Shown here in pieces: positions 44,812-53,594 of a stretch of DNA of 64,000 nt. The position numbers were made by a program, and so were the translations under genes. Under the pieces are notes generated by a model. The model saw nothing but the letters and a program-made list of their open reading frames with translations, ran no database searches and was not told where the DNA came from. The stretch comes from CBDDKZ01 sp965230415 (GTDB lineage: Bacteria; Bacteroidota; Bacteroidia; Cytophagales; JAAEPT01): the NCBI GenBank assembly GCA_965230415.1, contig CBDDKZ010000003.1:248001-312000 (forward strand), in the 5' to 3' direction. Position 1 is the stretch's first letter; each line of letters starts with the position of its first letter.

Positions 44812-46464
44812 TTAACGCATACTTTTGTATGCATTGATTAATCCGTTTGTTGAAGCGTCGTGCGTGGCAATTTCACTATCATCTTTTAGCTCAGGTAGAA
44901 TTTTATTGGCTAATTGCTTACCGAGTTCCACACCCCACTGATCAAAGCTATAAATATTCCAGATGATTCCCTGAACAAATATTTTATGTTCATACATGGC
45001 GATCAGGCTTCCCAGTGTCCGTGGATCTATCTTTTTACATAAAATTGAGTTGGTGGGCCTGTTACCTTCAAATACTTTAAAAGGCTTAAGGAACGCTATT
45101 TCTTCAGCAGATTTCCCTGCTTTTTCCAGTTCTGCTACTACTACATCTTCCGTCTTTCCGTTCATAAGGGCTTCGGTTTGAGCGAAGAAGTTTGATAATA
45201 GTTTCTGGTGATGATCACTTAATGGGTTATGACTTATTGCAGGAGCAATAAAGTCACAAGGTATCAATTTTGTGCCCTGATGTATCAGCTGATAAAATGC
45301 ATGCTGGCCGTTGGTGCCTGGTTCTCCCCAGATAATTGGCCCGGTTTGATGTTTGACTTTTTGGCCATCACGACCAATATATTTTCCATTACTTTCCATA
45401 TTTCCCTGCTGGAAATAAGCTGCGAAACGATGCATGTACTGATCGTAAGGAAGAATGGCTTCTGAGTCTGCTTCATAGAAATTGTTGTACCAGATTCCTA
45501 TTAATGCAAGTAATACAGGTATATTTTGATCGAAAGCGGTCTCTTTAAAGTGATTGTCCATGGCAGCGGCACCATCTAAAAGTGCACGAAAATTGTCGAA
45601 ACCTATCGTACAAGAGATCGAAAGCCCGATTGCAGACCATAAAGAATAACGTCCGCCGACCCAATCCCAGAACTCAAACATGTTTTCAGTGTCAATACCA
45701 AAATCGGATACACCGTCTTTATTAGTTGACAGTGCAACGAAATGCTTTTTTATATGTTCTTCATCCTTTGCGGTTTCCAGAAACCAATTGCGTGCCGAAT
45801 GTGCATTGGTCATGGTTTCCTGTGTGGTGAAAGTTTTGGAAGCGATCATGAATAATGTCGTCTCCGGATTCACTTTTTTCAGGGTTTCAGCGATGTGCGA
45901 TCCATCAACGTTTGATACGTAGTGCACATTGATGCCAGGTTTCCAATAAGGTTTGAGTGCTTCTGTAACCATTACCGGTCCCAGATCAGATCCTCCGATG
46001 CCAATATTGACGATATCTGTTATGCGCTGTCCGGTAAATCCTTTCCATTCTCCTGAAGTAATTTTGTTAGAAAAGACTTCGACCTTTTGTATTACAGCAT
46101 TTACCTTCGGTGTGATATCTTCGCCGTCCACTATCACAGGCTCAGAGCTGTTTTTCCTGAGGGCAGAATGTAATACCGCCCGGTTTTCAGTTTCATTGAT
46201 GTGTTCACCCGAAAAAGCTTGAGAGATGGCCTCTTTCAACTGGCAATCGTCAGCTAGAGAAATCAATAACTTTATTGTTTCATCACTTATCAAATTCTTT
46301 GAATAATCAATAAGAATATCTTCGAATTTGACGGAGAATTTGTTAAACCGTTCAGGGTCTTCCTGGAAGTAGTCTTTTAGATGCTTTTCGCTTACGGTCT
46401 TAAAGTGAGATTTTAAATTCTCCCAGCTGGTTGTCGTAGTTGGATCGATATTTGGTAGTGACAT
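44812..46464 (-). CDS. pgi: Glucose-6-phosphate isomerase
   Basis: Interconverts glucose 6-phosphate and fructose 6-phosphate. At 550 residues it is the long, E. coli-like form. Visible signatures are NIGIGGSDLGPVMVTEAL (phosphate binding), DVNPETT-like and IASKTFTTQETM (sugar phosphate loop), GGRYSLWSAIGLS, WGEPGTNGQHAFYQLIHQG (catalytic Glu and His) and the terminal QWGVELGKQLA with the active-site Lys. First gene of the pgi-manA unit. It is divergent from yraN with 69 bp between starts. Confidence 0.96.
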   Translation of the reverse strand: MSLPNIDPTTTTSWENLKSHFKTVSEKHLKDYFQEDPERFNKFSVKFEDILIDYSKNLISDETIKLLISLADDCQLKEAISQAFSGEHINETENRAVLHSALRKNSSEPVIVDGEDITPKVNAVIQKVEVFSNKITSGEWKGFTGQRITDIVNIGIGGSDLGPVMVTEALKPYWKPGINVHYVSNVDGSHIAETLKKVNPETTLFMIASKTFTTQETMTNAHSARNWFLETAKDEEHIKKHFVALSTNKDGVSDFGIDTENMFEFWDWVGGRYSLWSAIGLSISCTIGFDNFRALLDGAAAMDNHFKETAFDQNIPVLLALIGIWYNNFYEADSEAILPYDQYMHRFAAYFQQGNMESNGKYIGRDGQKVKHQTGPIIWGEPGTNGQHAFYQLIHQGTKLIPCDFIAPAISHNPLSDHHQKLLSNFFAQTEALMNGKTEDVVVAELEKAGKSAEEIAFLKPFKVFEGNRPTNSILCKKIDPRTLGSLIAMYEHKIFVQGIIWNIYSFDQWGVELGKQLANKILPELKDDSEIATHDASTNGLINAYKSMR

Positions 46465-46533
46465 ACGTAACGGAATTTTAGGACCAAATTAATTTATTTG
46501 AAAGATAAATCCAGAAAAAAAGTGAAATAACTC

Positions 46534-46896
46534 ATGGGGAAGAAACAAAGACTAAGAAAAACTAAAGATATCGGGGATGAAGGTGAAAGGTTTGCAGCAG
46601 ATTATTTGTTGGCACATGGTTATGAACTATTAACATCAAATTACAGATATGGCAGGGCTGAGATCGACTTAATTGTACAAACGAATAATACCATCATTTT
46701 TGTTGAAGTAAAGTTCAGGAAAAATAATCGATATGGCTTTCCTGAAACGTTTGTTTCCAACGATAAGGCTGAACGGATAAAAAACGCCGCAGAAGCTTAT
46801 GTAGTAGCGCATGATTGGAATGGAATTATTCGCTTTGATCTAATAGCAATTACAGCCAGCAGTAACAATATACATCATATCAAGGATGCCTTTTAA
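46534..46896 (+). CDS. yraN: YraN family endonuclease-like protein (UPF0102)
   Basis: 120 residues with the PD-(D/E)xK-type layout of UPF0102: GDEGERFAADYL at the N-terminus, NYRYGRAEIDLIVQ (metal Asp), IIFVEVKFRKN (E-x-K motif) and RIKNAAEAYV. A nuclease fold is well supported by these residues but no cellular role is established. It stands between pgi and clpB. Confidence 0.9.
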   Translation: MGKKQRLRKTKDIGDEGERFAADYLLAHGYELLTSNYRYGRAEIDLIVQTNNTIIFVEVKFRKNNRYGFPETFVSNDKAERIKNAAEAYVVAHDWNGIIRFDLIAITASSNNIHHIKDAF

Positions 46897-46969
46897 GTCA
46901 ATCTGACATGTGTGTTCACTGTTGTACTGTCAAAATTGCTTAAATAAAAGTCTCAAAATCATTGTTTAC

Positions 46970-47067
46970 TTACAAAATGTCAGCAAATACACTTTGGAAT
47001 GGACCTTGTTCCTCAATTGTTGTACAGAACAAACTACCGGTATAATTAGTTACAAAATGTCAACAAA
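46970..47067. repeat. 18-bp direct repeat in the clpB leader
   Basis: TTACAAAATGTCAGCAAA (46970-46987) recurs with one mismatch as TTACAAAATGTCAACAAA (47050-47067), 80 bases apart start to start. Each copy contains an ATG that opens a short frame (22 and 10 codons), the second overlapping the clpB start. A sigma70-like TTGTTG-N18-TATAAT (47017-47046) lies between the copies. It may be a regulator binding pair or an upstream ORF arrangement. Confidence 0.5.
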
Positions 47068-47078
47068 ATTAGAACACA

Positions 47079-49694
47079 ATGAACTTTAACAATTACACAA
47101 TAAAGGCCCAGGAAGTTATTCAAAAAGCAATGGAGATTGCCCAGAATAATCAGCAGATTATTTTGGATACCGGTCATCTTTTAAAGGGCATACTAGCGAA
47201 TGACGAAAACGTCAAAAGTTTTTTATACAAAAAGATGGAAATCAATTCGTTGATGCTTGAGCATGGCGTTGACGAAATAGTACAATCCTATCCAAAAGGG
47301 AGCGGAGGACAGCCTAATTTAAGTAATGATGCTCACCAGTCACTACAAAAAGCAGAAAAAGAAAAAGCGACTTTTAAGGATGATTATGTAGCTGTAGAGC
47401 ACATGTTGCTTGGCTTGTTGGAAGGTAAGGACAGGGTCGCAAAATTATTAAAAGAATCAGGTTTTAAGAAAAAGGAATTAGTTGCGGCAATAAAGGAATT
47501 GAGGGGAGGAACACAGGTGAAGGATCAAAATGCGGAATCGAAATACCGTTCGTTGGAACGGTATTCTATAAACCTGAACGATATGGCTCGTCAGGGTAAA
47601 ATCGACCCTGTAATCGGAAGAGATGAAGAAATACGACGTGTTTTGCAAATATTGTCGAGGAGAAGTAAGAATAATCCGGTGCTACTCGGTGAGCCGGGCG
47701 TGGGTAAGACGGCTATAGTAGAAGGTATGGCTCAGCGTATTGTCGATGGTGACGTGCCTGAGAATCTTAAAACTAAGCAACTGGTATCCCTCGATATGGG
47801 GCTTTTAGTTGCGGGAGCAAAGTACAAGGGAGAATTTGAAGAGCGACTCAAATCGGTTGTAAAAGAAGTGGTGGATTCCGAGGGTGAGGTTATTCTGTTT
47901 ATCGATGAGATGCATACGCTGGTAGGAGCTGGTGCAGGTGAAGGTGCCATGGATGCCGCCAATTTGTTAAAACCTGCTTTGGCACGTGGAGAGTTACATG
48001 CTATAGGAGCAACTACACTCGATGAATATCAGAAGCATATCGAGAAAGATAAAGCACTGGAACGGCGTTTTCAGTCCATTGTAGTAGACGAACCTGATAC
48101 TGAGGATGCCATTTCGATACTCCGGGGAATAAAAGATAAATATGAAGTGCATCATGGTGTGCGCATACAGGATGATGCGGTAATAGCAGCTGTTGAGCTA
48201 TCCACAAGGTACATATCGGACCGGTTTTTGCCTGATAAAGCTATTGATTTGATGGATGAAGCAGCTTCAAAACTTCGGATTGAAATGGATTCGCTGCCGG
48301 AAGAGCTCGATGAAGTGCAACGCAAAATAATGCAACTTGAAATAGAACGAGAAGCTATTAGAAGGGAAAATGACCGTAGCAAAGAAGCCGATCTGTCAAA
48401 AGAAATAGCAGATTTGTCGTCGCAACGTGATACCCTTGCGGCGCAATGGAAAAATGAGAAATCGCTGATCCAGGAATTGCAACAAGCCAAAGAGTCTATT
48501 GAGCAGTATAAGCTGGAGGCAGAGCAGGCAGAAAGGAACGGCGATTATGGTAAGGTAGCTGAGTTGCGCTACGGTAAAATCAAGGAAGTGGAAAATCGCA
48601 TTGAAGCGTTGAAAGAGCAGGTAAATGGGCAACAAAATGCGGATACCATGTTAAAAGAGGAGGTGACGGCAGAGGATATTGCCGAAGTAGTGGCCAAATG
48701 GACAGGGATTCCCGTAAGCAGGATGTTGCAAAGTGAGGCCGAAAAGTTGTTGCATCTGGAGGATGTGATAGGTAAGCGCGTAGCCGGACAACAAGAGGCG
48801 ATAACAGCTATTTCGGATGCGGTGAGAAGAAGCCGGGCAGGTTTGCAGGACCCTAAGCGACCGATAGGCTCGTTCATATTCTTTGGAACTACAGGTGTGG
48901 GGAAAACAGAGCTTGCAAAAGCCCTGGCACAGTACCTCTTTAATGACGAAAATGCGCTGGTGCGTATAGATATGTCTGAGTATCAGGAACGACATGCAGT
49001 GAGTCGTTTGGTAGGAGCTCCTCCGGGATATGTGGGTTATGATGAAGGGGGGCAATTAACTGAAGCCGTGCGGCGTAAACCATATTCCGTTGTTCTGCTC
49101 GATGAGATAGAAAAAGCACATCCCGATGTGTTTAACATTCTCCTACAGGTATTGGATGACGGTCGCTTAACAGATAATAAGGGGCGAATAGCTAATTTTA
49201 AGAATACTATTATAATAATGACATCCAATATCGGATCTCACATTATTCAGTCAAATTTTGAACAAGTAAATAATGAAAACCTGGATGCGGTTATTGAAAA
49301 AACGAAAATAGAAGTAGAGGACTTGCTGAGAAAATCAGTACGACCGGAATTTCTAAATCGAATAGATGAATTGATCATGTTTAAGCCACTGGGTAGAGCG
49401 GAAATTAGAAAAATTGTCGATATCCAATTTCAATTAATCAGAGAAAGGCTCAAAGAAACAGGTATTACATTAGTCGCATCAAATGAGTTACTTGACCATC
49501 TGGGTGAATTGGGTTACGACCCTCAATTTGGAGCAAGACCTTTGAAGAGAGTGGTGCAACGTGAAATACTTAATTCGCTTTCGAAAGAAATTATTGCTGG
49601 CAACATTCTAAAGGATAGTGTGATTGGTATAGAGCTGGAAGAAGGGAAAATACGCTTTTTAAACCTTGATGAGGTCAATGTAGCGAATGAATAA
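47079..49694 (+). CDS. clpB: ATP-dependent disaggregase ClpB
   Basis: Hsp100 chaperone that, with DnaK, pulls apart protein aggregates. The 871 residues hold two Clp-N repeats (about 1-145), NBD1 (Walker A GEPGVGKT near 206, Walker B ILFIDEMHTL), the coiled-coil middle domain (about 400-525, charged and Gln-rich), NBD2 (Walker A GTTGVGKT near 603, VLLDEIEKAHPDV, pore loop GYVGYDEGG) and the C-terminal D2-small domain with FGARPLKRVVQ. The middle domain separates it from ClpA/ClpC. Followed by a terminator. Confidence 0.96.
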   Translation: MNFNNYTIKAQEVIQKAMEIAQNNQQIILDTGHLLKGILANDENVKSFLYKKMEINSLMLEHGVDEIVQSYPKGSGGQPNLSNDAHQSLQKAEKEKATFKDDYVAVEHMLLGLLEGKDRVAKLLKESGFKKKELVAAIKELRGGTQVKDQNAESKYRSLERYSINLNDMARQGKIDPVIGRDEEIRRVLQILSRRSKNNPVLLGEPGVGKTAIVEGMAQRIVDGDVPENLKTKQLVSLDMGLLVAGAKYKGEFEERLKSVVKEVVDSEGEVILFIDEMHTLVGAGAGEGAMDAANLLKPALARGELHAIGATTLDEYQKHIEKDKALERRFQSIVVDEPDTEDAISILRGIKDKYEVHHGVRIQDDAVIAAVELSTRYISDRFLPDKAIDLMDEAASKLRIEMDSLPEELDEVQRKIMQLEIEREAIRRENDRSKEADLSKEIADLSSQRDTLAAQWKNEKSLIQELQQAKESIEQYKLEAEQAERNGDYGKVAELRYGKIKEVENRIEALKEQVNGQQNADTMLKEEVTAEDIAEVVAKWTGIPVSRMLQSEAEKLLHLEDVIGKRVAGQQEAITAISDAVRRSRAGLQDPKRPIGSFIFFGTTGVGKTELAKALAQYLFNDENALVRIDMSEYQERHAVSRLVGAPPGYVGYDEGGQLTEAVRRKPYSVVLLDEIEKAHPDVFNILLQVLDDGRLTDNKGRIANFKNTIIIMTSNIGSHIIQSNFEQVNNENLDAVIEKTKIEVEDLLRKSVRPEFLNRIDELIMFKPLGRAEIRKIVDIQFQLIRERLKETGITLVASNELLDHLGELGYDPQFGARPLKRVVQREILNSLSKEIIAGNILKDSVIGIELEEGKIRFLNLDEVNVANE

Positions 49695-49727
49695 TTGAGT
49701 AGGTAGTAAGTAAGTAGGGTAGAAGGG

Positions 49728-49766
49728 AAGGCTGTCTCGCAATGGGGCAGCCTTTTGTTTTTGTTA
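49728..49766 (+). terminator. Terminator after clpB
   Basis: AAGGCTG (49728-49734) pairs with CAGCCTT (49748-49754), with a 13-base loop and a following TTGTTTTTG run. Confidence 0.7.
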
Positions 49767-49770
49767 GAGA

Positions 49771-49821
49771 GGGGTACACCTCCCCCTCCTGGTTCAGGTA
49801 TCCACCCGCTTCACCTGAATC
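49771..49821. other. Pair of small inverted repeats before a secreted-protein gene
   Basis: GGGG ... CCCC around the TACACCT loop (from about 49771) is followed by TTCAGGT (49793-49799) / ACCTGAA (49813-49819). Neither is followed by a T-run, so they are not typical terminators. They lie about 95-140 bases upstream of the next start codon and may be leader structure or an operator. Confidence 0.3.
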
Positions 49822-49913
49822 AGATGCGAAAAAAATAACCCTGAGGTGGTTACATTTAAATCATCTTTTGTAATGTGTTCTTGTTAATTTACTCTGAACC
49901 CAACTGAGATAAG

Positions 49914-52538
49914 ATGAACAATTGGAAAATACTTTTTGTAGCTGTATTTGGTCTGATACATCAATTCAGCGCTTTCGCTATAGGCGTTAAAGAAATAGAC
50001 CCCAATGATGATTTTTTGGCGCTGGTTTTTCACAAGGAAAATGGACGCTATAATAATTTTATGCGTTACGATAGTAAAGAAGAAGAGCGTCTTTATGTTT
50101 CACTGAATGCGGAGGATCATTTCTATTTCGGCTTTAAGTTTCACAAAGGGCATTATGAAAATTTCTTGTCATACCCACTTCTGTCAGATGCTTGGGTGCG
50201 TATTAAAGATGAAAATGGAATGGTAGTATTCGGGCCTATTGAAATTTTGGAAAATGATTCAGGTTATATCGCGAATAGAGCTCAGGCAAAAACAGGACCT
50301 CAACAGGTCTTTGGGAATAACGGGTATAGCGCGCTTGACTTTGTCGCCCCTACACGAGGAAATTATTATGTAGAGGTAACGTATAACCCCTGTAGCCCCT
50401 GCGATGGAAATGATGATGGCATGCATACTATTGTAGGTGAAGAAACATTTACGGCTTCGGAATATGATTTTACAGTGACAGATGCCAATGATCATGTCGT
50501 GAGTGGACGTGTGTACTCAAAGGCATGGGGTTTTACTTCCGGTAAAGGGTGGTTTGGGAAAGTTGATTTTGCTCAGTATGTATACACCAAAGATCGAATG
50601 GTTCAACAATTTGTACATAATGGTGATGTGCCATTTCGTTTCATTACCAGTGCCAATAGCACTGGTGCTAACAATACTGGAGTTCCTGAGATAGACCGTA
50701 TGTCTATTGAGGATATAGGAGGGCATTCGCTACGCTCGGAGTATAAATTGTTCTTTGATATTCCCGACCCTGATTTTTTTCCACACGCCACCATAAATGA
50801 CTTAAAAGGTGAAGTGAAAGGACCAGTAACTTTAAAAAGGAATTGTGATGGAAGTTTTCACCTTTCTGTTATGACCAGCAAAGAATCGAATGCAATAATT
50901 ACTTTAGACCTGGACGGAAATCCGGGTTTTCAGGAAAATACAGAAGATGTTCGATGGAGCGCATTATTACATGCCGGCCTGAACAAGATTCCCTGGGATG
51001 GACGTAATGGCTTTGGGGATAAAGTAAACGGAGGTGTTATTTCAGGTGAAGTGAATGTTTCTTATATGTACGGACTTACGCATTTTCCGATGTATGATGT
51101 AGAAGATAATGTGTATGGCTTCCATGCCGCAACCATAATTCCTACCCAAATTGCAGGCCCATTACCTCTGTTTTGGGACGATACCCTATTGTGGGGTGAT
51201 GCCAATACTGAAGAAGGTTGTTTGAGCGAATGTCAAATATGGTTTTGGAGGTTTGGCGATGAGCGAATTATGAATACCTGGTGCTATGCAGAACGGGATT
51301 CTGCGCTTGAAAAATTTGAATATACCTTTGACGATGTAGTTGCCGGGCCTGATACTTTGGTTTGCCCGGGTGCAGAGGTGGAACTTTACGCATCTACGGA
51401 CAAAAACACTTATTACTGGACTCCTGGAGAGGGGCTCTCCGATTCAACAATTCTAAACCCACAAGTGTTTATAACGAGGCCTAAAACCTATACCTTTCAT
51501 GCCATTGATAATGGATGTGAATATACAAATGAGGTACATTTAGACGTTTTCGCTCCAAATAATGTGAGTATCGATCAGTTTGATTATTTGTGCTCTAATA
51601 CATCGAAGCAATTAGAAGTTTATAGTAATGACGTCATGAGTACGTATACATGGGTGGGGGCAACAGAAGGTTTAAGTGCAGTTACAGTGCCCAATCCCAT
51701 GATTAGTATTGTGCAGCCGGGAAGCTATCTTAGAGCGGTTGAAGTTACAGACAGGAATGGCTGTAAAGACACTGCGCAAGTGGAATTTGAGGTGGTATCC
51801 ATGGATGTGGATATCGATGAACCTGAGCCAATATGTCCGGGTGACTCCGCTCAACTTAGAGCAAATGGAGCCGAGACCTACCTGTGGACGCCTGCTATTA
51901 GTTTAAGTGACCCTGGAAGTAATGCTCCTTACGCTTTTCCGCAAACCACAACAAGGTATCAATTAATAGCCGGGAATGAATATGGTTGTACCGAAGAAAT
52001 TGAGCTTACGGTGGAGGTACATCCATTAAACCCTTTAACAATAGCGGCAGAGCCGTCATTACTTGCTTCGGGTGAAAGCACTGAACTAATTGTCAATGAA
52101 AATCAGCATCATATTAAGTGGGTTGATGTGAGTAGTGAAAATGTACTTTATGAAGGAGCATATACTCCTTCATGGTCTGTGGTGCCTGATTCAGGGACAT
52201 CTTATCAATTAACTGCTACTTCTGCCCAGGGGTGTAAACAAAGCGCGACGGTCCCTGTAAAAGTTTTATTTCCGGTAGGCATACCAAATGTATTTTCACC
52301 CAACGGAGATGGAATTAATGACCAGTTTCGAATAGCTAACCTGGAAGGTTATAATCGGCCATCCTTACAAATATATAACCGATGGGGAAACCTTGTCTTT
52401 AAAACAAGTCCTTATAGAAATAATTGGATGGGTGATAATCAACGCGATAAGGAGCTTCCTGCCGGTACCTACTATTTTATATTAGACCTACATTTTAGAG
52501 GTCTTGTTCATAAAGGTGATTTGACCTTACTACGATGA
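49914..52538 (+). CDS. T9SS-secreted multidomain protein with type B sorting domain
   Basis: 874 residues. Signal peptide (MNNWKILFVAVFGLIHQFSA, then FAIG), a distinctive N-terminal region (about 25-250) with HFYFGFKFHKGHYENF and Gly/Asp-rich strands, a middle part containing a FlgD-like strand (GLNKIPWDGRNGFGDKV), several Ig/PKD-like units from about 455 onward (AGPDTLVCPGAEVELYAS, EPICPGDSAQLRANGAETY), and the CHU_C sorting domain at the end (IPNVFSPNGDGINDQF, YNRWGNLVFK, terminal GDLTLLR). The domain plan resembles other Bacteroidota gliding-associated surface proteins. Partner and ligand are unknown. It is convergent with the sdpI-like gene (12-bp gap). Confidence 0.85.
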   Translation: MNNWKILFVAVFGLIHQFSAFAIGVKEIDPNDDFLALVFHKENGRYNNFMRYDSKEEERLYVSLNAEDHFYFGFKFHKGHYENFLSYPLLSDAWVRIKDENGMVVFGPIEILENDSGYIANRAQAKTGPQQVFGNNGYSALDFVAPTRGNYYVEVTYNPCSPCDGNDDGMHTIVGEETFTASEYDFTVTDANDHVVSGRVYSKAWGFTSGKGWFGKVDFAQYVYTKDRMVQQFVHNGDVPFRFITSANSTGANNTGVPEIDRMSIEDIGGHSLRSEYKLFFDIPDPDFFPHATINDLKGEVKGPVTLKRNCDGSFHLSVMTSKESNAIITLDLDGNPGFQENTEDVRWSALLHAGLNKIPWDGRNGFGDKVNGGVISGEVNVSYMYGLTHFPMYDVEDNVYGFHAATIIPTQIAGPLPLFWDDTLLWGDANTEEGCLSECQIWFWRFGDERIMNTWCYAERDSALEKFEYTFDDVVAGPDTLVCPGAEVELYASTDKNTYYWTPGEGLSDSTILNPQVFITRPKTYTFHAIDNGCEYTNEVHLDVFAPNNVSIDQFDYLCSNTSKQLEVYSNDVMSTYTWVGATEGLSAVTVPNPMISIVQPGSYLRAVEVTDRNGCKDTAQVEFEVVSMDVDIDEPEPICPGDSAQLRANGAETYLWTPAISLSDPGSNAPYAFPQTTTRYQLIAGNEYGCTEEIELTVEVHPLNPLTIAAEPSLLASGESTELIVNENQHHIKWVDVSSENVLYEGAYTPSWSVVPDSGTSYQLTATSAQGCKQSATVPVKVLFPVGIPNVFSPNGDGINDQFRIANLEGYNRPSLQIYNRWGNLVFKTSPYRNNWMGDNQRDKELPAGTYYFILDLHFRGLVHKGDLTLLR

Positions 52539-52550
52539 AAATACCTCAAT

Positions 52551-53198
52551 TTAAGAGCTATGCTTACGATAATAGAGATAGGAGTATAGTACGGGGGTTA
52601 AAGTGATGAATATTGTTACTGTGGCAAATAGAGGTAATACCCAATTTGCAGGCAGCAGGAAGTAAAATGCAATAAGGATCATTCCTCCAAAAAACCAAAG
52701 TTTACCGCCTAGTTCATGTGTTTTCTTCCATACAATTTCATTTTCCAGCGTCCAGGGCGTGCGAATACCCAGAAAGTAATTTGGCTTGATAACTTTAAAA
52801 TAATTTCCAAAGGCCATAAATACTACACTTAGAATAAGTGTGATTGTGTGTATGCTAAAATCCAATAGAGCAGTTGAAATAGCAGTGATGTAGGTTGCCA
52901 CAAGAGCCATTAGGCCTACCGTGATAAATTTAATGCGCATGTATTTGTTTCCCATCTGACTAATTTTGCCTTTGGGATCCGCAAATGGCATCAATAAAAA
53001 GAGCAGGTGAACAAACAAGGGGATACCGGGAATCAGTAGGAATAAAATAGACTTCGGTCCATAGTTGTCAATTTCTCCTTTGAAGTTCCAGTGAAGAGGT
53101 ATCACTTTGGGGATTTCATTCCATATGATCAGCAAATAAATAAAAGGAATGATGGTAATTACTAATAAGACAAGATCGTTTAATAATGACTTTTTCAT
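52551..53198 (-). CDS. SdpI-family membrane protein (DUF1648)
   Basis: 215 residues with six membrane spans. The N-terminal DUF1648 unit (PKVIPLHWNFKGEIDNYGPKS, reading from the second span) and the SdpI signature NYFLGIRTPWTLENEIVWKKTHELGGKLW are clear. In Bacillus SdpI gives immunity to the SdpC toxin and signals to SdpR. In Bacteroidota the role is unproven. It starts four bases after the sdpR-like gene, giving a two-gene operon. Confidence 0.85.
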   Translation of the reverse strand: MKKSLLNDLVLLVITIIPFIYLLIIWNEIPKVIPLHWNFKGEIDNYGPKSILFLLIPGIPLFVHLLFLLMPFADPKGKISQMGNKYMRIKFITVGLMALVATYITAISTALLDFSIHTITLILSVVFMAFGNYFKVIKPNYFLGIRTPWTLENEIVWKKTHELGGKLWFFGGMILIAFYFLLPANWVLPLFATVTIFITLTPVLYSYLYYRKHSS

Positions 53199-53202
53199 AC
53201 TA

Positions 53203-53457
53203 TTATTTTTTTAAGGTGATAATCCAGGAAAGTAAATCTTCTAAAATACTTGTGTTTAGTGAATAATGAACAAACTGTCCTTTTTTGATAGCAGTAACCA
53301 AATCAGCTCTCTTTAACAGATCGAGGTGATGCGATATGCTGGGTTTTGAAATCTTGAAATGTTGAGCGATTTCGCCGGCAGTGAGGTCCTTTTCTTTTAG
53401 TAATTCCAGGATCTGTCTTCTGGTATCGTCATTTAATGCTTTAAAAAGGGTGTTCAT
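53203..53457 (-). CDS. ArsR-type winged-helix regulator, SdpR-like
   Basis: 84 residues: LFKALNDDTRRQILELLKEK, LTAGEIAQHFKISKPSISHH (recognition helix) and the beta-wing AIKKGQFVHYSLN. There are no metal-binding Cys pairs, so it is of the SdpR autorepressor kind rather than metal-sensing. Paired with an SdpI-like membrane protein. The palindrome 21 bases upstream of the start is a likely operator. Confidence 0.85.
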   Translation of the reverse strand: MNTLFKALNDDTRRQILELLKEKDLTAGEIAQHFKISKPSISHHLDLLKRADLVTAIKKGQFVHYSLNTSILEDLLSWIITLKK

Positions 53458-53477
53458 TTAATTCGATAATTATATAA

Positions 53478-53493
53478 TTAGATAAATATCTAA
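53478..53493. promoter_or_regulatory. Candidate SdpR operator palindrome
   Basis: TTAGATA, two-base spacer, TATCTAA: a perfect 7-bp inverted repeat upstream of the sdpR-like gene, in the position expected for a promoter. ArsR-family repressors bind such short AT-rich palindromes. The assignment is by position and symmetry only. Confidence 0.5.
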
Positions 53494-53594
53494 ATAATAA
53501 TATTCAAAAACAAATCAAAACTGACATTAAATGAAATTCATTGGATTGCCAGCTTTCAGTGCGCTAATTTTATGTTCGATTTAAAGCGAATTAC

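Noticed and set aside
49703..49728. GTAGGTAGTAAGTAAGTAGGG-like tandem pattern after clpB as a repeat array
   Set aside because: Too short and irregular to be a CRISPR or functional repeat. Most likely simple-sequence drift before the terminator.
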